A stretch of DNA of 64,000 nucleotides from JACVRW01 sp963813495 (GTDB taxonomy: Bacteria; Actinomycetota; Thermoleophilia; Solirubrobacterales; Thermoleophilaceae): the NCBI GenBank assembly GCA_963813495.1, contig CAWEZC010000001.1, forward strand, positions 62,001 to 126,000, in the 5' to 3' direction. A program made the translations under genes and the position numbers. A model generated the notes under the pieces. The model made no database searches. It was not told the origin of the DNA and saw nothing but the letters and a program-made list of their open reading frames with translations. How positions within the stretch are numbered: the first letter of the stretch is position 1; every line of letters starts with the position of its first letter. Positions 51,190 to 58,516 of the stretch are shown here, in pieces.

Positions 51190-51588
51190 GCCTCCATTAT
51201 GGCCGTCGCGCTCGTTCTCGCTGCAACGGGCTGCTCGCTGGGGGGCGATGAGGAGGCTCAGCCCGCCTCCGGCGCGCCCGTCGAGGTGGCCGAGCTGGTC
51301 GACCGCCTCGAGCGCGCGACCGCCGAGGGTGACTACGCCACGCTCTGCGGCGAGCTGTTCACCAAGGACGCGCGCGAGCGGGCCGGGGGGCCCGACTGCG
51401 CGCGGCTGACCCGCTCGGCGGGCGGGGAGGTGCGCCGCCCCAGTATCGAGATCCTGAGCATCGAGGTGGCGGGCGGGCGCGCCACGGTGGCGATCCGCAC
51501 GCGGGCGCAGGGACAGGCGGCGGTGGACGAGACCCTGCAGCTGCGGCGTGAGGGCCGGAAGTGGCGGATCGAGGCTCTGGACAGCTAG
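51154..51588 (+). CDS. Small secreted lipoprotein-like protein of unknown function
   Basis: A 144-residue protein whose export signal ends in a lipobox-like AATGC (VALVLAATGCSLGGDEE), so it should be attached to the membrane by a lipidated Cys. The mature part of about 115 residues shows LVDRLERATAEGDYATLCGE, CARLTRSAGGE and a beta-rich C-terminus, like small NTF2-like or Mce-associated lipoproteins; this is a fold guess. ATG 51199 gives a signal with no positive charge. TTG 51154 adds RAQRLGRRSLHASI, a normal n-region, so I prefer it. In that case the gene overlaps the divergent zinc-ribbon gene by 36 bases. Confidence 0.62.
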   Translation: MRAQRLGRRSLHASIMAVALVLAATGCSLGGDEEAQPASGAPVEVAELVDRLERATAEGDYATLCGELFTKDARERAGGPDCARLTRSAGGEVRRPSIEILSIEVAGGRATVAIRTRAQGQAAVDETLQLRREGRKWRIEALDS

Positions 51589-51595
51589 CGCGCGT

Positions 51596-52573
51596 CTAGC
51601 GCAGGGACCCGGCGAGGACTTCCAGCGTGGTGTCGAAGTCTGTCTTCGCGATGCCACCGACCGCCGGCGAGGTGGCGCCACAGTCCCGGTAGCGGCGAAC
51701 CGACTCAGCGGCCTCCTCCGGGCTGCCGATGGCGGCCAGGAGGCCGAGGTACTCGTCCGAGATCGCGGCCGTCGCGGCGTCGGGACCGCCCTCCTGCATG
51801 CCGCGGTCGAAGCCCTCGACGTCGGCCTCGAAGCCCGAGCGCTCGATCATCGTGCGGTAGAAGGGCAGCGAGAAGTAGGGAAGCAGCTCGGCCCGCAGGC
51901 GGCCGCGGGCCTCGTCCGCGTCGCCGGTGACGGCCGAGGGCACGGCGGCGACGATGTCGAAGCCGTCGAGGCTCTTGCCCGCCTTCTCGCGCCCCTCGCT
52001 GACCGCGGGCACCACGACGTCGCGGATGTAGTGCGGGTTGCAGAGCCACAGGATCACGCCGTCGGCCAGCTCGCCCGCCAGCCGCAGCATGCCGGGGGAG
52101 AGGCCGGCCACGTAGACCGGCAGGTCGGCCCGGGCGCCGTAGCCGATGAAGTGGAAGCCGGTGGAGAAGCGCTCGCCGGGCGGCGGGTCCTCGCCGGCGA
52201 AGATCGCGCGCAGGCTCTGCACGTACTCGCGCATCTCGCGTACCGGCTTGTCGATCGTCTGGCCGTACCAGCCCTCCACCACGGGCCGGTGCGACACGCC
52301 GAGCCCGGCCAGGGCGCGCCCGCCGGAAAACTCGTCGAGGGTGGCGAAGGACTGCGCCGTGGCCACCGGAGTGCGTGAATAGATCGGCATCACGCCCGTG
52401 CCCAGGCGGATGCGCTCGGTGCGCGAGGCGTATGCCATCAGCAGGGTGACGGAGTCGCGGGCGGCTATATGGGTCACGTAGACCGATTCGTAGCCCAGCT
52501 CCTCCGCCTTGCGAGCACGCTGCACGGCCGTCTCGAGCGAGCGTCCTGCGCCGATGAACGAGCCGAGGGCCAA
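51596..52573 (-). CDS. Luciferase-like (LLM-class) F420-dependent oxidoreductase
   Basis: A 325-residue TIM-barrel oxidoreductase of the bacterial luciferase family, probably using F420. Blocks: ETAVQRARKAEELGYESVYV, IRLGTGVMPIYSRTPVATAQ, LDEFSGGRALAGLGVSH, REMREYVQSLRAIFAGE, LPVYVAGLSPGMLRLAGELA and DGVILWLCNP. TTG 52573 is chosen because it opens the first family strand (ALGSFIGAG) and the upstream in-frame sequence (to 52672) is low-complexity and would collide with the divergent gene at 52617. The substrate is unknown. It is convergent with the lipoprotein gene, 7 bases apart. Confidence 0.8.
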   Translation of the reverse strand: MALGSFIGAGRSLETAVQRARKAEELGYESVYVTHIAARDSVTLLMAYASRTERIRLGTGVMPIYSRTPVATAQSFATLDEFSGGRALAGLGVSHRPVVEGWYGQTIDKPVREMREYVQSLRAIFAGEDPPPGERFSTGFHFIGYGARADLPVYVAGLSPGMLRLAGELADGVILWLCNPHYIRDVVVPAVSEGREKAGKSLDGFDIVAAVPSAVTGDADEARGRLRAELLPYFSLPFYRTMIERSGFEADVEGFDRGMQEGGPDAATAAISDEYLGLLAAIGSPEEAAESVRRYRDCGATSPAVGGIAKTDFDTTLEVLAGSLR

Positions 52574-52616
52574 GGCGGGCGCAAGCCTACCCGGGCGTGC
52601 CGTAGGGTGCCCGCCC

Positions 52617-53183
52617 GTGATCGGAGCGGTGCTGGCGGGCGGCAGCGGGACGCGCCTGGGGCGCGGCTCCAAGGCGGGCGCGACGCTGGCGGGCCGGCCC
52701 CTCGTGTCCTACCCCGTGACGGCGCTGGCCGAGGTGTGCGAGCGAATCGCGATCGTCTGCAAGCGCTCCACCGACCTCCCCGACCTCCCCGACCTCCCGC
52801 AGGCCGAGCGCTGGGACGAGCCCGACGAGCCGCGCCATCCTCTGACCGGCATCATCCACGCCCTCGAGGCTGCTGACGCGCCGGTGCTGGTCTGCGCGGC
52901 CGACATGCCCTTCGTGACCGCGGACGCCTGCCGGACGTTGCTGGGCGCGGCGGGAGCGGCTCCCGTGGTGGTGGCCACGGCGGGCGGGCGGCTGCAGCCC
53001 ACCTTCGGCCTCTACGCGCCCGCGGCCCTCGATGCCCTGCGAGGGGCGCCCGGCGATGCCCCGCTGACTGCCACGGTGGAGGCGCTCGAGCCCACCCGCG
53101 TGGCGCTCCCTGCCGCCCTGATGCAAAGCATCAACACGCCCGAGGAATTGGCCGAGGCCGAGACGTTGCTGGCGGCCGGCTAG
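52617..53183 (+). CDS. MobA-like nucleotidyltransferase (molybdenum cofactor guanylyltransferase family)
   Basis: A 188-residue single-domain NTP transferase. The N-terminal GAVLAGGSGTRLGRGSKAG is the nucleotide-binding loop, then GRPLVSYPVTALAEVCE and the metal-site VLVCAADMPFVTADACRTLL (DMPF), with FGLYAPAALDALRG. It probably adds GMP to molybdopterin, although related enzymes act on MEP or F420 precursors (CofC-like), and the LLM-oxidoreductase gene next door uses F420. The assignment therefore stays at family level. GTG 52617 is chosen as the first start before the beta strand. A short direct repeat (GACCTCCCC three times near 52776-52797) encodes the DLPDLPDLP stretch. Confidence 0.75.
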   Translation: MIGAVLAGGSGTRLGRGSKAGATLAGRPLVSYPVTALAEVCERIAIVCKRSTDLPDLPDLPQAERWDEPDEPRHPLTGIIHALEAADAPVLVCAADMPFVTADACRTLLGAAGAAPVVVATAGGRLQPTFGLYAPAALDALRGAPGDAPLTATVEALEPTRVALPAALMQSINTPEELAEAETLLAAG

Positions 53184-53189
53184 AGGTCC

Positions 53190-53471
53190 TCAGAGCGCCG
53201 GGTGCACGCTCGTGAACCAGACCGACAGGAGCGCAACCGCGGGCACGGCGAAATTGAGGGCATCGCGACAACGGCCGCGGTCGTCCAGCCACCACGCCAT
53301 CCAGAACAGCACCAGCCCCGCGAGCACGAGGCCGAACTGGCCCAGCTCGAACCACCAGCCCTGGGTGCGCGCCACGCGCGCTGCCGACCCGGCCCAGGCC
53401 AGCGTCCCGAAGAACGCCACGTTGAAGAGGAGGATCCGGTTGATCTCCGTGGGCGTTCGGCGCACCCCCAT
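53190..53471 (-). CDS. Small membrane protein, about three helices, unknown function
   Basis: A 93-residue protein with hydrophobic segments ILLFNVAFFGTLAWAGSA, FGLVLAGLVLFWMAWWL and ALNFAVPAVALLSVWFTS separated by charged turns (RVARTQGWW, DDRGRCRD). There is no signal cleavage site and the family is not recognised. It is convergent with the MobA-like gene (6 bases) and lies 27 bases downstream of the YCII-family gene on the same strand. It may be co-transcribed with that gene. Confidence 0.6.
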   Translation of the reverse strand: MGVRRTPTEINRILLFNVAFFGTLAWAGSAARVARTQGWWFELGQFGLVLAGLVLFWMAWWLDDRGRCRDALNFAVPAVALLSVWFTSVHPAL

Positions 53472-53498
53472 GGCTCGGCCAGTGTGACAAACGAGGCC

Positions 53499-53888
53499 TC
53501 AGGCGGCGCTGTTGGAGCCCTCCCGCAACGCCCGGGCAGATGCCGGTGAGCCGGCCACCGCGCGTACCTCGATCGTGCCCCAGTGGATGATCGGCATGCG
53601 CGCGGCCCAGGCCAGGGCCGTGTCCCGGTCGGGGACGTCGATCAGGTAGTAGCCGAGCAGGACCTCCTTGGTCTCGGCGAAGGGCCCGTCGGTCACGAGC
53701 TCGTCCCCGGCTCGGTGGCGCACCGAGACCGCCTCGCCCACCGGTACGAGGCCGTCTCCCTCCAGCAGGATCCCGGCCTCGCCCAGGGCCTGCGTGGTCT
53801 CCGGCCATTCGGCGAAGGCGCCCTCCGGCGATGGCTGGCCGGCCTCCGGGGCGGCCGGGTCGCCGTAGACGAGAAGCATGTACTGCAT
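53499..53888 (-). CDS. YCII-related (DGPF-type) domain protein
   Basis: A 129-residue cytoplasmic protein starting MQYMLLVYGD, with a central VTDGPFAETKEVLLGYYLID, the signature of the DGPF/YCII-related family, and ALAWAARMPIIHWGTIEVRA at the end. These domains have a ferredoxin-like fold and often accompany ECF sigma factors or act as small enzymes; none of those genes is nearby. Function unknown beyond the family. It shares orientation with the membrane protein downstream. Confidence 0.85.
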   Translation of the reverse strand: MQYMLLVYGDPAAPEAGQPSPEGAFAEWPETTQALGEAGILLEGDGLVPVGEAVSVRHRAGDELVTDGPFAETKEVLLGYYLIDVPDRDTALAWAARMPIIHWGTIEVRAVAGSPASARALREGSNSAA

Positions 53889-53951
53889 GGGTCACTCCCT
53901 TGGTCGTGTAGCCGTAAGACGAACGGCGGGGCGGCCGATCGACAGCATCGG

Positions 53952-54110
53952 TTATGCGCGCACCAGAAGTACGACCAGCACGATGGTGAAGGCGATCGTG
54001 CCCACCCCGAGCGCCACGCCCAGGTTGGCCGCCCCCGCCAGCTCGGCCACGAGGGTGGTGAACGCCAGCGCGCCCGCGAGCACGGCGGCCTGGGCCCCGA
54101 AGCTGTTCAT
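53952..54110 (-). CDS. 52-residue hydrophobic membrane protein coupled to meaB
   Basis: ATG 54110 overlaps the meaB stop (ATGA), so it is translationally coupled as the third gene of the ecm-meaB operon. The product begins MNSFGAQAAV and is almost entirely hydrophobic, with two helices of about 20 residues (AAVLAGALAFTTLVAEL and GVGTIAFTIVLVVLLV) joined by AGAANLGVALG, ending VRA. It has few charges, so it would be a small double-pass membrane protein. I do not recognise it. The overlap and full hydrophobic layout favour a real gene, though its size is small. Confidence 0.6.
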   Translation of the reverse strand: MNSFGAQAAVLAGALAFTTLVAELAGAANLGVALGVGTIAFTIVLVVLLVRA

Positions 54111-55051
54111 GCTTGCGCCTCCAGCGCCGCGACGAGCTCGTTCACGCTCGCCCCGGGCGGCTGCTCGGCCAGGGCCCGTTCGGCGCGGCGGCGCCCGCCC
54201 AGGGCACGCAGGCCGCTGTCGCCGTGCTCGGCGGCGAACTCGCGTAGCGCCGAGGCACGGCGGGCACGCAGCCGCCGCTCAGGCAGGTCGAGGCCCCGCT
54301 GGTGGGCGTCCAGGGCCGCCACGAGCTCCTCGATCCCGCTGGGCGGCGTCACCGACGAGACCGCCAGCACGGGCACCTGCGACGAGCCCACGGCGGTCAG
54401 GGCCGAAGCCAGATCGCGCCGCGAGCGCACCGCGGCGTCGCCGAGGTCGGCCTTGGTCACCACCAGCACGTCCGGCACCTCCATGATCCCCGCCTTGAGG
54501 AATTGAAGGACGTCGCCGGAGCCGGGCTGCACCACTACGGCGATCGTGTCACACACGTCCTCGACATCGGTCTCCGATTGGCCGACCCCCACCGTCTCGA
54601 TGACCACCACGTCGTAGGCCGGTGCGAGGGCGTCCACCGCTTCGCGGGTGGCGGCGGCGAGGCCTCCCAGCCGGTTGCCGGCGGCCGTCGAGCGGATCAG
54701 CACGGCGTCGTCGCGAGGGTCGTGCTCGATCCGAACACGGTCGCCGAGCAGCGCGCCACCGGAGCGCTTGGACGACGGGTCCACGGCGAGCACGGCCACG
54801 CTGCGGCCGTGGCGGCGCCAGTGGGCCACGAGCTCCGACAACAGCGACGACTTGCCCGCGCCGGGCGGCCCGGTGACCCCGAGGATCTCCGCAGGGGCCT
54901 CCTTGCCCAGCGCGCCCGGCGAGACCTCGGCCAGCAGCGCCGCGCTCGCCTCGCGGTCGGCCCGGTTCTCGATCACGTTCAGCGCAGCCGGCGCCGCCGA
55001 GCGGTCGCGCTCGCGCAGCCGCCGGCCCAGCTCTGCCGGATCGACGGCCAA
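54107..55051 (-). CDS. meaB: MeaB/ArgK-type GTPase, mutase chaperone
   Basis: A 314-residue G3E GTPase that loads and protects B12-dependent acyl-CoA mutases. Features: VTGPPGAGKSSLLSELVAHW (Walker A, near residue 60), AVLAVDPSSKRSGGALLGDRV, DVVVIETVGVGQSETDVED (Walker B and switch), and VVTKADLGD (the NKxD guanine-specificity position, here TKAD). The start is TTG 55051, five bases after the ecm stop; no better start codon lies in frame before the ecm end. It is the second gene of the ecm-meaB operon and serves Ecm or methylmalonyl-CoA mutase. Confidence 0.92.
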   Translation of the reverse strand: MAVDPAELGRRLRERDRSAAPAALNVIENRADREASAALLAEVSPGALGKEAPAEILGVTGPPGAGKSSLLSELVAHWRRHGRSVAVLAVDPSSKRSGGALLGDRVRIEHDPRDDAVLIRSTAAGNRLGGLAAATREAVDALAPAYDVVVIETVGVGQSETDVEDVCDTIAVVVQPGSGDVLQFLKAGIMEVPDVLVVTKADLGDAAVRSRRDLASALTAVGSSQVPVLAVSSVTPPSGIEELVAALDAHQRGLDLPERRLRARRASALREFAAEHGDSGLRALGGRRRAERALAEQPPGASVNELVAALEAQA

Positions 55052-55056
55052 CGCCC

Positions 55057-57045
55057 TCAGGCCGCGGCTGAGACCCCGTGGTGCTCGACCACGAGATCCA
55101 CGATGTCGCCCATGATGCGGCTCACCTCGAAGTCCTTCGGGGTGTAGACGCGGGCCACCCCGGCCTCGAGCAACGCCGCCTCGTCGGCCGGCGGGATGAT
55201 GCCGCCCACCACTACGGGCACGTCGGAGCCCGCCTCGCGCAGCTCGCGCAGAACCGAGGGGATCAGCTCCGCGTGGGAGCCCGAGAGGATCGACAGGCCC
55301 ACCACGTGCACGCCCTCGTCGACCGCCGTGCGCGCGATGCGGGCGGGGGTGAGGCGGATGCCCTCGTAGACCACGTCCATACCGGCATCCCGGGCGCGCA
55401 CGGCGATCTGCTCGGCTCCGTTCGAGTGGCCGTCGAGCCCCGGCTTGCCCACCAGGATCTTGATGCGCCGACCCAGCTCCTCGGACACCCGCTCCACGCG
55501 CTCGCGCAGCTCACCCAGGGCATCGTCGGGCGGCGCGGCCGCCGCGTCGCCCACGCCCGTGGGGCCGCGGTAGTCGCCGAACGTCTCCCGCAGCGCCGCC
55601 GCCCACTCGCCGGTGGTGGCCCCAGCCTTCGCGGCGGCCAGGGTGGCGGCCATGATGTTCACCTCGGGATCGGCCGCGGCGGCTCGCAGCTCGGCCAGTG
55701 CCGCCTCGACCTCGGCCCCGTCGCGCGCCGCGCGCCAGGCGCCGATCGCCTCGACCGCGCCCCGCTCGACATCGGGGTCAACGCGCAGGATGCCTCCGTC
55801 CTCGCCGTCCTGAAGCGGCGAGCGCTCGGCCTCGGTGTAGGCGTTCTGGCCCACGACCTTGAGCTCGCCCGTCTCGATCCGGCGCACGCGCTCGCGGTGC
55901 GACTCCACCAGCTGCGTCTTCATGTAGGGGACCGCCGCCACCGCACCGCCCTGCTCGGCCACCACCGCCATCTCCTCGCGGGCGCCGGCGGTCAGCTCGT
56001 CCACCAGGCCGTCCATCACCTTCGAGCCCTCGAAGATGTCGGGGTACTCGAGCAGGTCGGTTTCGTGAGCGAGGATCTGCTGGATGCGCAGCGACCACTG
56101 CTGGTCCCAGGAGCGGGGGAGGCCGAGCGCCTCGTTCCAGGCGGGCAGCTGCAGAGCACGCGCCCGCGCGTCGCGGCCCATGGTCACGGCCAGCGCCTCG
56201 ATCACGATGCGGATGATGTTGTTCTCGGGCTGGGCCTCGGTCAGCCCCAGCGAGTTGACCTGCACGCCGTAGCGAAAACGCAGCAGCCGCTCGTCGTCGA
56301 CGCCGTAGCGTTCACGGCCGATCTCTTCCCAGAGGCGGCTCATGGCGCGTAGCTTGGCGTGCTCCTCGATGAAGCGGATGCCGGCGTTGACGAAGAACGA
56401 GATGCGGCCGAAGACGCGCGGGAAGGTCTCCTCGGGCACCAGCGGGCGCACGCGATCGAGCACCGCCTGGGCCGTGGCCATCGAAAAGGCGATCTCCTGC
56501 ACCGGCGTGGCCCCGGCCTCCTGGAGGTGGTAGGAGCAGATGTTGACCGGGTTCCAGCGCGGGACCTCGTCGACCGTGAAGGCGATCGTGTCCGCGATCA
56601 GTCGCATCGAGGGCTCGGGGGGGAAGGCGTACGTCCCGCGCGACAGGAACTCCTTGATGATGTCGTTCTGCGTGGTGCCCTGAAGCGACTGGCGCCCGAC
56701 CCCGTTTTCCTCCGCGACCGTCATGTAGAGCGCCAGCAGCCAGGCGGCGGTGGCGTTGATGGTCATCGACGTGTTCATCTCGTCCAGCGGGATGCCGTCG
56801 AGCAGGGTGTGCATGTCGCCCTTGTGGGCGATCGACACGCCGACCTTGCCGACCTCGCCGCGGGCGAGCTCGTGGTCGGGGTCGTAGCCGGTCTGCGTGG
56901 GCAGGTCGAAGGCCACCGAGAGCCCGGTCTGGCCCTTGGCGAGGTTGCGCCGGTAGAGCTCGTTCGACTCCCGGGCAGTCGAATGCCCTGCGTAGGTGCG
57001 CATCACCCACGGCAGGTCGCGCTCGGGCAGGCGGTGCTCGGTCAT
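55057..57045 (-). CDS. ecm: Ethylmalonyl-CoA mutase (B12-dependent acyl-CoA mutase, MeaA-type)
   Basis: A 662-residue single-chain mutase that turns ethylmalonyl-CoA into methylsuccinyl-CoA. The N-terminal LPWVMRTYAGHSTARESNEL and NLAKGQTGLSVAFDLPTQTG match Ecm/MeaA rather than methylmalonyl-CoA mutase. The substrate barrel has EMNTSMTINATAAWLLALY, SRGTYAFPPEPSMRLIAD and NICSYHLQEAGATPVQEIAF. The C-terminal cobalamin domain has KPGLDGHSNGAEQIAV with His540 as lower axial ligand, then GLSILSGSHAEL and VVVGGIIPPAD. The assignment is from recalled Ecm sequences; methylmalonyl-CoA mutase is the alternative. ATG 57045 is chosen; upstream in-frame sequence is not family-like. It is the first gene of the ecm-meaB-small-protein operon. 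Confidence 0.87.
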   Translation of the reverse strand: MTEHRLPERDLPWVMRTYAGHSTARESNELYRRNLAKGQTGLSVAFDLPTQTGYDPDHELARGEVGKVGVSIAHKGDMHTLLDGIPLDEMNTSMTINATAAWLLALYMTVAEENGVGRQSLQGTTQNDIIKEFLSRGTYAFPPEPSMRLIADTIAFTVDEVPRWNPVNICSYHLQEAGATPVQEIAFSMATAQAVLDRVRPLVPEETFPRVFGRISFFVNAGIRFIEEHAKLRAMSRLWEEIGRERYGVDDERLLRFRYGVQVNSLGLTEAQPENNIIRIVIEALAVTMGRDARARALQLPAWNEALGLPRSWDQQWSLRIQQILAHETDLLEYPDIFEGSKVMDGLVDELTAGAREEMAVVAEQGGAVAAVPYMKTQLVESHRERVRRIETGELKVVGQNAYTEAERSPLQDGEDGGILRVDPDVERGAVEAIGAWRAARDGAEVEAALAELRAAAADPEVNIMAATLAAAKAGATTGEWAAALRETFGDYRGPTGVGDAAAAPPDDALGELRERVERVSEELGRRIKILVGKPGLDGHSNGAEQIAVRARDAGMDVVYEGIRLTPARIARTAVDEGVHVVGLSILSGSHAELIPSVLRELREAGSDVPVVVGGIIPPADEAALLEAGVARVYTPKDFEVSRIMGDIVDLVVEHHGVSAAA

Positions 57046-57088
57046 CGGCACTGATTCTACGGGCGGGGAGGCGCTACGGTGGGGCCCG

Positions 57089-57925
57089 GTGAGCCGGGCG
57101 ATAGATGTCATGCACCTGGGCCGGGACCGGGTGATCTGCGCGTTCGAGGTCGACGGCCTGATCGTCGATCCCGGTCCGGCGTCCTGCCTCGACACTCTGA
57201 TCGACCGCCTCGGCCCGGTCGAGCCGCGCGCATTGCTGCTCACCCACATCCACCTCGACCACGCCGGCGCCAGCGGTGTCCTGTGCCGCCGCTATCCGAA
57301 CCTGAAGGTCTACGTGCACGAACGCGGTGCGCCCCACCTGGTCGATCCGTCCAAGCTGGTGGCCAGCGCCACGCGCCTCTACGGGGATGCCATGGACGAG
57401 CTCTGGGGCGAGATGGCGCCGGTGCCCGGGGAGCGGATCACCGCGCTGGCGGGCGGCGAGATCGTGGAGGGCTTTCGGGTGGCCTACACGCCCGGCCACG
57501 CCTCCCACCACGTCTGTTACCTGCACGAGGACTCGGGCGACGCCTACGTAGGCGACATGGCCGGCGTGCGCATCCCGCCCAACACTGACACCGTCGCGCC
57601 CACGCCTCCGCCCGACATCGACATCGAGGCGTGGCTCGACTCCCTGCACACGCTCGCCAGCTGGAACCCGCAGAGTCTCGCCCTCACCCACTTCGGCCAG
57701 GTCACGGACGTCGCCGAGCAGCTGCACCGGATCCGCTACGCGCTCTCCGAGGCGGCCGACTCCGCCCGCCTCGACGGGGAGGAGCGCTTCATCGCCCGGC
57801 TCGAGGACAAGCTGGCGGCGGCCACCGATCCCGCGACCGTCGAGACCTACGAGCAGGCCGCGCCGCCCGACCAGCTCTACGCGGGGCTCGAGCGCTACTG
57901 GCGCAAGAAGGCCGAGCCCGCGTGA
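57089..57925 (+). CDS. Metallo-beta-lactamase-fold hydrolase
   Basis: A 278-residue MBL-fold enzyme. Metal-binding blocks are THIHLDHAGASG (HxHxDH), PGHASHHVCYLHEDSG, YVGDMAGV and the late LTHFGQVTD. The sequence starts SRAIDVMHLGRDRVICAFEV and has an extended C-terminal helical part (about 200-278). It is likely a thioesterase- or glyoxalase-type hydrolase of unknown substrate. GTG 57089 is chosen; an ATG lies six codons on. It diverges from ecm across about 43 bases, and its stop overlaps the ClpS-like start (GTGA), so the two are coupled. Confidence 0.85.
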   Translation: MSRAIDVMHLGRDRVICAFEVDGLIVDPGPASCLDTLIDRLGPVEPRALLLTHIHLDHAGASGVLCRRYPNLKVYVHERGAPHLVDPSKLVASATRLYGDAMDELWGEMAPVPGERITALAGGEIVEGFRVAYTPGHASHHVCYLHEDSGDAYVGDMAGVRIPPNTDTVAPTPPPDIDIEAWLDSLHTLASWNPQSLALTHFGQVTDVAEQLHRIRYALSEAADSARLDGEERFIARLEDKLAAATDPATVETYEQAAPPDQLYAGLERYWRKKAEPA

Positions 57926-58215
57926 GCGAGGGCGGCACGATCGAGCTGCCGCGCACCGGTGGTCCGGGCAGCGGCCTCGAGGACAACTGGCGCGTGATCG
58001 TGCTCAACGACAACCACAACACCTTCGAGGGCGTGGCCTTCACGTTGTCGTCGACCCTTCCCGGGGTGAGCTACGACCACGGCATGTCGATGGCCAACAC
58101 GATCCACAACCAGGGCCGGGCCATCGTCTGGACGGGCGCGCGCGAGCCCGCTGAGCACTACTGGGAGCTGCTCAAGGAATCCGGGCTCACGATGGCGCCG
58201 CTGGAGCAGGGCTAG
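57922..58215 (+). CDS. clpS: ClpS-like N-degron adaptor protein
   Basis: A 97-residue protein matching the ClpS fold: WRVIVLNDNHNTFEGVAFTL in the N-terminal half, AMTIHNQGRAIVW-type helix (here MANTIHNQGRAIVWTG) with the conserved His, and YWELLKESGLTMAPLEQG at the end. ClpS carries substrates with destabilising N-terminal residues to ClpAP or ClpCP. The classical ND-D-x-T binding corner is changed to NDNHNTF, so N-end specificity may be different; this form may be usual in this bacterial group. The GTG start overlaps the MBL hydrolase stop, and the 3' end overlaps the convergent small gene by 29 bases. Confidence 0.8.
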   Translation: MSEGGTIELPRTGGPGSGLEDNWRVIVLNDNHNTFEGVAFTLSSTLPGVSYDHGMSMANTIHNQGRAIVWTGAREPAEHYWELLKESGLTMAPLEQG

Positions 58216-58516
58216 GCTCCACCGCTTCGCCGGCGCCCACGACCTCCCAGTAGGTGGGCAGCAGTGGCACCTGGTAGTAGCCCGAGAGCTCGACGCGCTT
58301 GTTGGCGATCTCCTCGGAGTACCAGTAGCGCTCGAAGTGCTGCTTGGACGGGAACTGCGCCGTCTGCAGGAAGTCGAGCCGGCCGTCCTTGTTGCGCGTG
58401 AACGACCACCGCGTGGCGCCATAGTCGAGCGCGGCCTCGGCTGCCGGCAGCCAGCCCTCGGCGAACTTGTCGCCGCGAAACGGGTTGATCGGCCAGTTGA
58501 TGTGCACTTCGATCAT
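58187..58516 (-). CDS. Unrecognised 109-residue protein coupled to ccr
   Basis: ATG 58516 overlaps the ccr stop (ATGA), so it is translated together with ccr. The product begins MIEVHINWPINPFRGDKFAE and has about 90 mostly structured residues rich in Trp, Tyr and Phe (ATRWSFTRNKDGRLDFLQTA, FERYWYSEEIANKRVELSGY, LLPTYWEVVGAGE), with a Pro-rich end. The layout resembles a dimeric alpha-beta-barrel or ferredoxin-like single domain, but that is a guess. No cysteine or metal motif is present. Tight coupling suggests it works with crotonyl-CoA carboxylase/reductase or its regulation. Confidence 0.65.
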   Translation of the reverse strand: MIEVHINWPINPFRGDKFAEGWLPAAEAALDYGATRWSFTRNKDGRLDFLQTAQFPSKQHFERYWYSEEIANKRVELSGYYQVPLLPTYWEVVGAGEAVEPSPAPAAPS

